Below, in pieces: positions 1-6,624 of a stretch of DNA of 19,518 nt. Every line of letters starts with the position of its first letter. Position 1 is the stretch's first letter. The notes beneath the pieces were generated by a model. That model saw only the letters and a list, made by a program, of their open reading frames with translations, did not search any database and was not told the origin of the DNA. This DNA is from Acidisphaera sp035272265 (GTDB lineage Bacteria > Pseudomonadota > Alphaproteobacteria > Acetobacterales > Acetobacteraceae), in contig DATEQV010000142.1 of NCBI GenBank assembly GCA_035272265.1, positions 1-19,518 of the forward strand, given 5' to 3'. The position numbers were made by a program, and so were the translations under genes.

Positions 1-116
1 GGCTGGAAAACTGCGCGCCAGAATCCTACACCGACGAACAGATGGAGGAATTCGACCAGCTCATGGAGCCGTGGCTCGAAGACTACGAGCGCAAGCGATC
101 GGCCGGCGGAAAGTAG
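1..116 (+). CDS. C-terminal end of unknown protein (partial)
   Basis: The open frame enters from the left edge (first full codon at 3) and ends at TAG 114-116. The visible 37 residues are acidic and helical, with the stretch TDEQMEEFDQLMEPWLEDYE followed by a basic tail (RKRSAGGK). No family is recognised from so short a piece. It converges on the minus-strand gene ending at 385, with about 270 bases between them. A short stem (GCCGA-GAAC-TCGGC, 116-129) overlaps the stop codon but has no T-run after it. Coding status is inferred from the uninterrupted frame, its GC-rich codons and the abrupt end at a stop. The rest of the gene is outside the window. Confidence 0.55.
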   Translation, partial: LENCAPESYTDEQMEEFDQLMEPWLEDYERKRSAGGK

Positions 117-384
117 CCGAGAACTCGGCACTCTCCAGGAATTCTACTATCCTCAAAAAAAACGGCCAGATCCGGATGGGTGCTTCATGGAAGTTCGCGA
201 CGCGAGTTAGGCGCTGCGCCGCCACGCTTCCACCTCCCGCAGGCGTTCGCAGTTCAGTGCGTTCGCTGGACCATGGCGTCAAGAACAGCCCGACTTACGA
301 CGTTGCACCGTTGAGATGCCGACCGCGAACCGATCGTGGCCAAGCCCGGTGCCTGTTGAAAGAAGACTTGCTGAACGCGGCAGC
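117..384. other. Intergenic stretch without a supported gene
   Basis: This is a convergent intergenic region between the partial plus-strand gene and the nicotinate phosphoribosyltransferase-like gene. It holds a run of eight A at 155-162, read as T8 on the minus strand and preceded there by a weak GC dyad. That could end minus-strand transcription coming from the gor-aroG cluster, but the stem is poor. The open frames through here have no ribosome binding site or family signature and were not called. Confidence 0.4.
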
Positions 385-1563
385 CTATCGGCGCCGCAGC
401 AAGAACTCGCGCCCGACCTTCACCCTCGGCACGCCGTCGTACGCCACGATGTCCGCCGTCGCGAACGTCTCGCTCCAGACCTCGGGGAGGAAGCTGCCGG
501 TGCCCACCACGTCGATCGGCGCCTTCGCGTCCGCCATCACCCGGCACTTGTCGACGCCGAAGCCGGACGACGCCACGATCCGCACTTTCGAATAGCCGGC
601 CTCGTTCAACGCCTCGCGCATCCGCCAGATCGCCGCGGCGGACACGCCCGTCCCCACCAGGTACCGCAGCTCGGTCTCGCTGCGGTAGCGCCGGATCGCC
701 CCCGGCGAGTGCCGCTCCAAGGCCGCGTAGCTCGCACCCGGATCGAGCCCCTCCAGGAACCGCCCGCCATGCGTGTCCAGCCGCACGGCCAACTTCCCTT
801 CCGCCGCCAGATCTGGAAAGCGCGCGCACACCGCCAGCCCGTCGGTGATCTCGCGCCCGAAATAGTCGGTCAGCACCGTCAGCGGCTCGCCGGGGAACGT
901 CTCGACGAACATCTCGGCCGCGCGGACGGTGGAGCCCGCGTAGCCGATCAGCGCGTGCGGCATCGTGCCGTAGCCGCGCGGCGCGCCGAACCAGTGCGCC
1001 GTCGCGTCGTTCGCGTTGCCGATGAAGCCCCGCGCGCCTTCCGCCTGCGCCGCACGGCTGCCGACCGAGGCGGCGTACGACATCATGTCCGCCATCTCGG
1101 CCCCGGCGCAGTGCCGCGCCTCCATAGCCAGGAACGACGCCTTCGGCAGCGCCGCGCACATCTGATACGCGTTGTGCGCCGCCACGCACGGCGGACCCAG
1201 CTTCTGCAGCGCGAGCGTCTCCAGGTCCGCGAGCTGCTCGAGGCTGCCGGTCACGTACACCAGCGGTTCGCCCGCGCCGACCCACGCGCCTTCGGGATGC
1301 GTCACATCGATGTCGAACGACGTGCCGCGCGCCAGCGCGACCTCGGCGAGCCAGTCCGTCATCAGACGCGGCGCGGAGACCACCGGGCGCCGCAGGAACA
1401 TCGCATAGGTCGCACGCACGTCGCCGTAGCGCGCGACGATCGTGCGCGTGCGGGTGAAATAGGCGTCGGTGCGGCCGGCGATCTCCGACGCTATGCTGCG
1501 CCCCGGCGGACGGTCCCCTGGGCGATCCCCGGGGCGATCCCCGGGGCGATCACCGTCCGCCAC
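385..1563 (-). CDS. Nicotinate phosphoribosyltransferase family protein
   Basis: This 392-aa protein resembles the nicotinate phosphoribosyltransferase family, which joins nicotinate to PRPP in the Preiss-Handler route of NAD salvage. Family-like features are the N-terminal region TDAYFTRTRTIV, the central GFIGNANDATAHWFG, GTMPHALIGYAG, LTDYFGREI, the segment VRLDTHGGRFLEGLDPG and the C-terminal SSGFGVDKC and DVVGTGSFLPE. The enzyme is cytosolic. The chosen start is GTG 1563-1561, the only reasonable start near the end of the upstream aroG frame. It leaves a 4-nt gap, which implies one transcript. The Shine-Dalgarno is weak (TAGGCAG). The first 20 residues are low-complexity GDRP repeats that lie outside the expected fold, so the true start could be slightly different. 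Nicotinate specificity is inferred from the family; related enzymes act on other pyridines or purines. Confidence 0.85.
   Translation of the reverse strand: MADGDRPGDRPGDRPGDRPPGRSIASEIAGRTDAYFTRTRTIVARYGDVRATYAMFLRRPVVSAPRLMTDWLAEVALARGTSFDIDVTHPEGAWVGAGEPLVYVTGSLEQLADLETLALQKLGPPCVAAHNAYQMCAALPKASFLAMEARHCAGAEMADMMSYAASVGSRAAQAEGARGFIGNANDATAHWFGAPRGYGTMPHALIGYAGSTVRAAEMFVETFPGEPLTVLTDYFGREITDGLAVCARFPDLAAEGKLAVRLDTHGGRFLEGLDPGASYAALERHSPGAIRRYRSETELRYLVGTGVSAAAIWRMREALNEAGYSKVRIVASSGFGVDKCRVMADAKAPIDVVGTGSFLPEVWSETFATADIVAYDGVPRVKVGREFLLRRR
1505..1561. repeat. Three 12-bp tandem repeats inside a 10-bp inverted repeat
   Basis: Three tandem 12-bp units (consensus CCGGGGCGATCC) occupy 1517-1552 and encode the repeated GDRP at the N terminus of the phosphoribosyltransferase. 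They are enclosed by a perfect 10-bp inverted repeat, GGCGGACGGT (1505-1514) and ACCGTCCGCC (1552-1561). In the minus-strand transcript this would form a stem whose 5' arm includes the last base of the proposed GTG start. Translation or copy number could therefore be affected; that is inference. Confidence 0.8.
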
Positions 1564-1567
1564 CTGC

Positions 1568-2977
1568 CTACACCGCCGCGGCGACCAGCTGACGCTGCGG
1601 GTCGCGCCGCGCCTTCAGCTCCTCGGCCACCAGGAACGCCAGCTCCAGCGACTGCTCGGCGTTCAGCCGCGGATCGCAGAACGTCTCGTACCGCGCGCCG
1701 AGGTCGGCCTCGCTCAGCTGGTGTGCGCCGCCGATGCACTCGGTCACGTTGCGCCCCGTCATCTCCACGTGCACGCCGCCGGCGATCGTTCCCTCGGCCG
1801 CGTGAACGTCGAAGAAGCCGCGCACCTCCGACAGGATCGAGTCGAACCGCCGCGTCTTGACCTTCGACGGCATGGTGACGGTGTTGCCGTGCATCGGGTC
1901 GCACAGCCAGAGCAGCTTGCGGCCGTCGCGCCGCACCGCGCGCACCAGCGGCGGCAGCTTGTGCGCCACCTTGTCCGCCCCCATGCGCGCGATCAGCGTC
2001 AGCCGCCCCGGCTCGCCGCGCGGATCGAGGATGTCGATCAGCTTCAGCAGCTCCTGCGGCTCCATCGTCGGGCCCACCTTCAGGCCGATCGGGTTGCGGA
2101 TGCCGCGCATGAACTCGACATGCGCGCCGTCCGGCTGCCGCGTGCGGTCGCCGATCCAGATGAAGTGCGCCGAGCAGCCGTACGGCTCGCCCGACGTGGA
2201 GTCGATGCGCGTCAGCGCCTGCTCGTACGGCAGCAGCAGCGCCTCATGGCTGACGTAGAAATCGGTCTCGCGCAGGTCCCGCGTCGTCGCGCTCGTCATG
2301 CCGCAGGCGGCCATGAACGCCAGCGTCTCGTCGATGCGCGAGGCGAGGTCGCGGTAGCGGCTGGCCAGCGGCGAGCGCTCGACGAAGCTCAGGTTCCAGC
2401 GGTGCACCTCGTGCAGGTCGGCATAGCCGCCCGACGCGAAGGCGCGCAGCAGGTTCAGCGTGCCGGCCGACTGGAAGTAGCCGAGCTCCATCCGCTGCGG
2501 ATCGGGCACGCGCGCCTCGGGCGTGAACTCCGGCGCGTTGATGATGTCGCCGCGGTAGCTCGGCAGCGTGACGCCGTCGATGGTTTCGGCATCCGCGCTG
2601 CGCGGCTTGGCGAACTGCCCGGCCATGCGGCCGATCTTCACCACCGGCACGGTGGCGCCGAAGGTCAGCACCACCGCCATCTGCAGCAGCACGCGGAAGG
2701 TGTCGCGGATGATGTCGGCGGTGAAGTCGGCGAAGCTCTCGGCGCAGTCGCCGCCTTGCAGCACGAAGGCGCGGCCCTCCGCGGCCTGCGCCAGCGAGGC
2801 CTTCAGCCGGCGCGCCTCGCCCGCGAACACCAGCGGCGGATGCCGGCGCAGCCGCGCCTCCATGGCGGCGAGCTTCTCGGGGTCGGGATAGGCCGGCACC
2901 TGCTTGATTGGGCGGGTGCGCCAGGAATCGGGTGCCCAACCCTGTGTATAGGTCTCGCGGGCCATCGTCGCGGTCAT
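1568..2977 (-). CDS. aroG: Class II 3-deoxy-7-phosphoheptulonate (DAHP) synthase
   Basis: This enzyme condenses phosphoenolpyruvate with erythrose 4-phosphate, the first step of the shikimate pathway. The 469-aa product is full length for the class II (plant/mycobacterial type) enzyme. The N terminus has WAPDSWR and PAYPD. Expected metal ligands are visible: Cys78 in GGDCAESF, His363 in DPMHGN, Glu405 in HVEMTG and Asp435 in CDPRLN. The phosphate-binding region RMAGQFAKPRS (117-127) and the RGD of YRGDIINAPEF are also present. The start is ATG 2977-2975, with a strong GGAGGGGAG five to six bases upstream; a longer open frame reaching 3202 lacks this support. It lies 73 nt downstream of gor and 4 nt upstream of the phosphoribosyltransferase gene. 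Class II is unrelated in sequence to the E. coli AroF/G/H enzymes, so the symbol follows common annotation only. Confidence 0.96.
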   Translation of the reverse strand: MTATMARETYTQGWAPDSWRTRPIKQVPAYPDPEKLAAMEARLRRHPPLVFAGEARRLKASLAQAAEGRAFVLQGGDCAESFADFTADIIRDTFRVLLQMAVVLTFGATVPVVKIGRMAGQFAKPRSADAETIDGVTLPSYRGDIINAPEFTPEARVPDPQRMELGYFQSAGTLNLLRAFASGGYADLHEVHRWNLSFVERSPLASRYRDLASRIDETLAFMAACGMTSATTRDLRETDFYVSHEALLLPYEQALTRIDSTSGEPYGCSAHFIWIGDRTRQPDGAHVEFMRGIRNPIGLKVGPTMEPQELLKLIDILDPRGEPGRLTLIARMGADKVAHKLPPLVRAVRRDGRKLLWLCDPMHGNTVTMPSKVKTRRFDSILSEVRGFFDVHAAEGTIAGGVHVEMTGRNVTECIGGAHQLSEADLGARYETFCDPRLNAEQSLELAFLVAEELKARRDPQRQLVAAAV

Positions 2978-2990
2978 CGAACTCCCCTCC

Positions 2991-3013
2991 GGGCCGGCGT
3001 ATCGGGCCGGCCC
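2991..3013 (-). promoter_or_regulatory. Stem-loop just upstream of the aroG ribosome binding site
   Basis: There is a perfect 8-bp stem, GGGCCGGC and GCCGGCCC, with a 7-nt loop in the 73-nt gap between gor and aroG. On the minus-strand transcript the stem ends one or two bases before GGAGGGGAG. It could act as an intercistronic processing, attenuation or translation-control structure. No T-run follows, so it is not a standard terminator. Function is inferred from position only. Confidence 0.45.
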
Positions 3014-3050
3014 TGACCGGTGTGTTATCGACCGAAACGCCGGGCGATGG

Positions 3051-4454
3051 CTACTCGGCCGCTTCGCGCCCCTGCCCGGCGCCCTCGCGGGTCGCCTCGG
3101 GGCGCATGTCGGCGACCCGGGTGCGGGTGCGCAGGGTGACGAACTCCTCGGCCGCGGTCGGGTGGATGCCGATCGTGCGGTCGAAATCGGCCTTCGTCGC
3201 ACCCATCCCGATGGCGATCGCCAGCCCCTGCATGATCTCCGGCGCGTCCTCGCCCAGCATGTGCGCGCCGATCACCTTCTGGCTCGCCTGCTCGACGACC
3301 AGCTTCATCATCGTGCGCCGGTGGCGTCCGCTGATGGTGTGGCGCATCGGCGTGAACCGCGTCAGGTAGATATCCGCCGGCCCGTGCAGCGCCGCCTCCG
3401 CCTCCGTGAGCCCCACCGTCGCCAGCGGCGGCGAGGAGAACACGGCCGTCGGCACGTTTCGCAGCGAGACGGTGCGGGCGCGCTTGCCGAACAGCGTGTC
3501 GGCGAGCGCGTGGCCCTCGGCGGTCGCGACGGGCGTCAGGTTCAACCGGTCGGTGACGTCGCCGATGGCGTAGATGTTGTGCACGTTGGTGCGCAGCATG
3601 TCGTCGACCATGATCGCGCCGGCCGGATTGAGCGCGATGCCGGCGTGCTCCAGCCCGAGCCCCGCGGTCGCCGGCCGGCGGCCGGTGGCGAAGAACACCA
3701 TGTCGGCGTCGATCGCATGGCCGTTGCGCAGCGTCAGGCGCTTCGCGGCGCCGTCCTGCGTCACGTGATGCGGCGCGCAGCCGGGATGCAGGCGGATGCC
3801 CTGGCTCGCCATCATGTCGGCGAGGCACGCGCGCAGGTCGTCGTCGAAGCCGCGCAGCAGCATCGGCTGGCGGTAGATCAGGTCCACCTCGGCGCCGAGG
3901 GCGTGGAAGATTCCGGCGAACTCGACGGCGATGTAGCCGCCGCCGACGATCGCGATCCGCTTCGGCATCGCGGGCAGGAAGAACGCGTCGTCCGAGACGA
4001 TGCCGAGTTCGGCGCCCGGGATGTCCGGGCGCACGGGATGGCCACCGGTCGCGATCACGATGGTCTCGGCCGTGATTCGCTCGCCGGCGATATCGACCGT
4101 GTTGGCGTCAACGAGCGTGGCGCGCGCGTCGTAGATCGTCGCCCCGCAGCCGGTGAGCAGCTTGCGGTAGATGTCGTTCAGCCGTCTGATCTCGCGGTCC
4201 TTCGCCTCGATCAGCGTGCGCCAGTCGTGTGCGCCTTTCCGGATGTGCCAGCCGAAACCGGCCGCGTCGTCGGCCCAGGCGCCGTATTCGCCGGCCTGCA
4301 CCAGCAGCTTCTTCGGCACGCAGCCGACGTTGACGCAGGTGCCGCCCCAGAAGCGTTCCTCCGCGATCGCCACGCGCGCGCCGTGCTGCGCCGCGATGCG
4401 CCCGCACCGCACCCCGGCCGACCCGCCGCCGATCACGAAGAGGTCGAAATCCAT
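3051..4454 (-). CDS. gor: Glutathione-disulfide reductase
   Basis: This FAD-dependent cytosolic flavoprotein reduces oxidised glutathione with NADPH. The 467-aa length is typical. The FAD-binding motif GGGSAGVRCGR is at residues 9-19, followed by the redox pair in GGTCVNVGCVPKK (Cys40, Cys45). The NADPH site GGGYIAVEFAG (171-181) is followed by YRQPMLLRGFD, whose arginines suit NADPH rather than NADH. ATGRRP (256-261), the second FAD motif YAIGDV and the C-terminal catalytic HPTAAEEF (His431, Glu436) complete the family pattern. These features favour glutathione reductase over lipoamide or mercuric reductase. The start is ATG 4454-4452; a GTG 36 nt further upstream would add 12 unconserved residues. 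It is first in a likely gor-aroG-pncB-like transcript and divergent from the DUF29 gene. Confidence 0.95.
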   Translation of the reverse strand: MDFDLFVIGGGSAGVRCGRIAAQHGARVAIAEERFWGGTCVNVGCVPKKLLVQAGEYGAWADDAAGFGWHIRKGAHDWRTLIEAKDREIRRLNDIYRKLLTGCGATIYDARATLVDANTVDIAGERITAETIVIATGGHPVRPDIPGAELGIVSDDAFFLPAMPKRIAIVGGGYIAVEFAGIFHALGAEVDLIYRQPMLLRGFDDDLRACLADMMASQGIRLHPGCAPHHVTQDGAAKRLTLRNGHAIDADMVFFATGRRPATAGLGLEHAGIALNPAGAIMVDDMLRTNVHNIYAIGDVTDRLNLTPVATAEGHALADTLFGKRARTVSLRNVPTAVFSSPPLATVGLTEAEAALHGPADIYLTRFTPMRHTISGRHRRTMMKLVVEQASQKVIGAHMLGEDAPEIMQGLAIAIGMGATKADFDRTIGIHPTAAEEFVTLRTRTRVADMRPEATREGAGQGREAAE

Positions 4455-4557
4455 CGTCTTGCCCCGTCCCGAGGGGTCAGCATGTGGCACGGCGGCGGTC
4501 GGCGTCCAATCCGCTGCCCGTGGCGGCGCGGCAGGGTTGCGCTTAGCTATTGCCCGT

Positions 4558-5046
4558 ATGGCCCGCGATGCCGACCTGTATGACCGGGATTTCGTCGCTT
4601 GGACGGAAGTTCAGGCCGCCAAACTGCGCGACGCGGCTGCCGCCCGGGTCGATCTGCCAATCGACTGGGAGAACGTGGCCGAGGAGATCGGGAGCCTGGG
4701 GAGGGACAACAAGCGCGAACTCGGGCGCCGTTTGGACAACATCGTCGAGCATCTGCTCAAGCTGCGTTGGTCACCCGACAAGCACCCCGCGTGGCGCGGC
4801 ACGGTCATTCGCGAGCGGCATGAAGTCGAAATGCTGCTCGAGCAGAGCCCAAGTCTGCGCCGGCTGTTGCCCGACTTGGTAGCCGAGGCGCACCGTTCAG
4901 AGCAGGAGTTGGTCGTCGACGAACTGTCGGACCGCGGGGGGATCACACAGGCCGATGCCGCACGGCTCCGCGACGAACTATTCTCGCCCGATCAGATCCT
5001 TGAGAACTGGTGGCCGGAACGGGCTGCCGACAGCAGCCGCGACTAG
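4558..5046 (+). CDS. DUF29 family protein
   Basis: This 162-aa protein shows the DUF29 pattern: LYDRDFVAWTEVQAAKLR at the N terminus, then WENVAEEIGSLGRDNKRELGRRL, then HLLKLRWSP, then the tryptophan/arginine-rich WRGTVIRERHEVEMLLEQSPSLR, and a C-terminal DQILENWWPE. It is predicted soluble and mostly helical. The biochemical role of DUF29 is not known; such genes are frequent in cyanobacteria and alphaproteobacteria, often beside mobile or toxin-antitoxin loci. The start is ATG 4558, where homology begins. There is no convincing Shine-Dalgarno, and a TAGCTAT sequence eight bases before the ATG could be a -10 box giving a nearly leaderless transcript. Its stop is 9 nt from the convergent brnA stop. 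Confidence 0.9.
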   Translation: MARDADLYDRDFVAWTEVQAAKLRDAAAARVDLPIDWENVAEEIGSLGRDNKRELGRRLDNIVEHLLKLRWSPDKHPAWRGTVIRERHEVEMLLEQSPSLRRLLPDLVAEAHRSEQELVVDELSDRGGITQADAARLRDELFSPDQILENWWPERAADSSRD

Positions 5047-5055
5047 CGTGCCCGC

Positions 5056-5382
5056 CTAGGCGCGGCGCTTCTTGGCCTGATCGACGAAGGCCCGCAGCGC
5101 CGCGTTGATCCGGGTCTGGTAGCCGGGTCCTTGCTGCTTGAACCACTCGACCAGATCGGTGTCGAGTCGCAACGACAGCAGCTTCTTCGGCCGCACCGGG
5201 ACAGCGTTCAGATACCAATCCTTCGGGATATCCTTCCAGTCGGGATCGCTGGCGATGTCCTGCTCCAGCTCCTCCTCGGTCTTCGCGTCCACGCGCGCCC
5301 AGTCGGTCCGATCTTCGCCGCGAGCAATCATCGCCCGCAGCTCATCGGCCGTATACCGCCTGATATCTTTGGCTTTCTCCAC
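5056..5382 (-). CDS. brnA: BrnA family antitoxin
   Basis: This is the antitoxin of a type II BrnT/BrnA pair. It binds and neutralises BrnT and, in studied members, represses the operon by DNA binding. The 108-aa protein begins with RRYTADELRAMIARGEDRTDW, a conserved opening in this family. It has a Trp-rich middle (DPDWKDIPKDWY) and a C-terminal ribbon-helix-helix-like segment, KKLLSLRLDTDLVEWFKQQGPGYQTRINAALRAFV. The start is GTG 5382-5380, preceded by GGAGGG with a 6-base spacer. This overlaps the end of brnT by 41 nt in another frame. A later ATG at 5331 would remove conserved residues. It ends in a basic tail (QAKKRRA). The order brnT then brnA is the usual one for the family. Confidence 0.93.
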   Translation of the reverse strand: MEKAKDIRRYTADELRAMIARGEDRTDWARVDAKTEEELEQDIASDPDWKDIPKDWYLNAVPVRPKKLLSLRLDTDLVEWFKQQGPGYQTRINAALRAFVDQAKKRRA

Positions 5383-5614
5383 GCCTAGCCCTCCGCATCG
5401 AAATAATGCGCACCTTGGTCGCTCGTCGTGTGAAGACCACCGTAACCAAGCTGCCCTGTGCCATGCCGATCGCCAGCCAACGATCCTCTCCGCTGACGCT
5501 CCTCGCCGGCTCGACCAGATGCGGATCGTCGAACAGCGTAACCGCACGGACGAAGTCGAAACCGTGCTTCGAGATGTTGGCGAGACACTTCGCCTCGTCC
5601 CATTCGAACTCCAT
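5342..5614 (-). CDS. brnT: BrnT family ribonuclease toxin
   Basis: This is a 90-aa RelE-fold ribonuclease toxin of the BrnT family, partner of the downstream BrnA. The N terminus MEFEWDEAKCLANISKHGFDF is the family signature (WDxxKxxxNxxKHGxxF). It is followed by LFDDPHLVE, then the strand-rich EDRWLAIGMAQGSLVTVVFTRR, and the C-terminal KVRIISMRRARRGESQRYQ that resembles the usual ISxRxAxxxErxxY ending. The length is typical and no key region is missing, so it is probably active. The start is ATG 5614-5612, which lies inside a 20-bp palindrome. No Shine-Dalgarno precedes it, consistent with a very short leader. The gene overlaps brnA by 41 nt, coupling toxin and antitoxin synthesis. Confidence 0.94.
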   Translation of the reverse strand: MEFEWDEAKCLANISKHGFDFVRAVTLFDDPHLVEPARSVSGEDRWLAIGMAQGSLVTVVFTRRATKVRIISMRRARRGESQRYQAVYGR

Positions 5615-5631
5615 TTCGTAGCTACGAAATG
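5612..5631 (-). promoter_or_regulatory. Perfect 20-bp palindrome, likely brnTA operator
   Basis: The sequence CATTTCGTAGCTACGAAATG is identical on both strands. Its left end is the brnT start codon in complement. BrnA-type antitoxins are known to bind palindromes at their own promoter, so this is the likely operator. A candidate -10 (TACATT, 5633-5628 on the minus strand) overlaps its right end. Binding would therefore block both RNA polymerase and the start codon. That BrnA recognises it is inference. Confidence 0.8.
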
Positions 5632-5655
5632 TAGATACAACGATCTGGGCTACAA
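5628..5655 (-). promoter_or_regulatory. Candidate brnTA promoter
   Basis: On the minus strand TTGTAG (5655-5650) and TACATT (5633-5628) are separated by 16 bases and resemble sigma-70 -35 and -10 boxes. Transcription would then begin about seven to nine bases before the brnT ATG. This explains the missing Shine-Dalgarno if the message is near-leaderless. The assignment rests on sequence similarity only. Confidence 0.4.
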
Positions 5656-5685
5656 GGCGAGGTCTGCCCGCGGCGGCGGTGTGCC

Positions 5686-6624
5686 CTATTGGGCAAACGC
5701 GAGCGCTTCCCGGTGTATGGCCACCCTCGGCACGCCGTCCGTGCCGATGATCCCGCGATACATCCCCGCACTGTTGAACGGCAGCACCGGGTCGCCCTCG
5801 CGCCCCACCGCGATCAGCCCGCCCGATCCGCGGGCTTTCGCAAGCTCGATCGCCATCGCCTCCGCGGCCTCCGCCAGCGTCGCCGCCGTGTAGCGCAGGC
5901 GCGCCGACAGTTCGTGCGCGGCGGCGTGGCGGATGAACACCTCGCCGTCGCCGGTGCAGGACACCGCGACCGTGTCGTCCGCCCAGGTGCCGGAGCCGAA
6001 CACCGGCGTGTCGCCCACCCGCCCGGGCGCCTTGCCGGTCAGCCCGCCCGTCGAGGTCGCCGCGGCCAGTCCGCCCGACGCATCCCGCGCCACCGCGCCG
6101 ACCGTTCCGTGCTTCGAATAGTCGTCGCGGTCGTCGGGCAGGCCCTTCTCCCGGCGCTCCATCTCGCGCCCGAGCGCGGCCTGCCGGTTTTCCGTCACGA
6201 AATAGCTTTCCGGCTCGAACGGCAGCCCGGCCGTGCATGCGAACCGCAGCGCGCCCTCGGCGACCAGCATCACGGGAGCGGCGTCCAGCACCGCACGCGC
6301 CACGCGCACCGGATTGCGCGGCCCGCAGATGCTGGCGACCGCGCCGGCTGCGCGGTCGGTCCCGCGCATCACGGCGGCGTCCATCTCCGGCCGCCCGTCG
6401 GTCGTCAGCACCGCGCCGCGCCCGGCGTTGAACAGCGGATTGTCCTCCAGCGCACACACCGCCGCCACCACGGCGTCCAGCGCGCCGCCGCCGCCGGCCA
6501 GCACCGCGTGCCCCGCGCGCAGCGCCGTCGCCAGTCCGGCATGGATCGCCGCCCGCAGCGCGGGGTCCTGCGCCGCTTCCGCCCGCACCCCCGCACCGCC
6601 GTGGATGGCGAGCACCGCCGTCAC
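5686..6624 (-). CDS. Isoaspartyl peptidase/L-asparaginase (Ntn hydrolase)
   Basis: This plant-type (type III) asparaginase/isoaspartyl dipeptidase removes isoaspartyl residues from dipeptides and can hydrolyse asparagine. The 312-aa precursor shows LAIHGGAG at the N terminus, then LEDNPLFNAGRGAVLTTDG and MDAAVM. The autocleavage site is in KHGTVGAVARD, with Thr174 as the new N-terminal nucleophile. Then come ATSTGGLTGKAPGRVGDTPVFGSGTWA and CTGDGE, all family hallmarks. Self-cleavage would yield alpha (about 173 aa) and beta (about 139 aa) chains. The start is GTG 6624-6622, sharing GTGA with the stop of the upstream P1 peptidase, so translation is probably coupled. No signal peptide is visible; it is expected in the cytoplasm. 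Preference for isoaspartyl peptides over asparagine cannot be decided from the sequence. Confidence 0.95.
   Translation of the reverse strand: MTAVLAIHGGAGVRAEAAQDPALRAAIHAGLATALRAGHAVLAGGGGALDAVVAAVCALEDNPLFNAGRGAVLTTDGRPEMDAAVMRGTDRAAGAVASICGPRNPVRVARAVLDAAPVMLVAEGALRFACTAGLPFEPESYFVTENRQAALGREMERREKGLPDDRDDYSKHGTVGAVARDASGGLAAATSTGGLTGKAPGRVGDTPVFGSGTWADDTVAVSCTGDGEVFIRHAAAHELSARLRYTAATLAEAAEAMAIELAKARGSGGLIAVGREGDPVLPFNSAGMYRGIIGTDGVPRVAIHREALAFAQ

Noticed and set aside
155..180. Rho-independent terminator on the minus strand at the A8 run
   Set aside because: The adjacent dyad is short and imperfect, and it is about 220 nt from the nearest stop codon. It is mentioned only as a weak possibility.
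1517..1552. Possible CRISPR-like or VNTR array
   Set aside because: The units are only 12 bp, directly abutting, with no spacers. It is a coding tandem repeat.
316..1860. Long plus-strand open frame (about 514 codons) opposite the phosphoribosyltransferase gene
   Set aside because: It is arginine/alanine-rich low-complexity translation from the GC-rich antisense strand. It crosses two recognised genes and has no family features.
1469..3016. Plus-strand open frame opposite aroG
   Set aside because: It is antisense to a clearly conserved DAHP synthase. Its His/Arg/Gln-rich composition is typical of shadow frames.
4455..4490. Alternative GTG start for gor at 4490
   Set aside because: It would add 12 residues before the conserved FAD-binding strand, while the ATG at 4454 sits where the family normally begins.
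3162..4583. Plus-strand open frame opposite gor
   Set aside because: It is a shadow of glutathione reductase, with no ribosome binding site and no motif.
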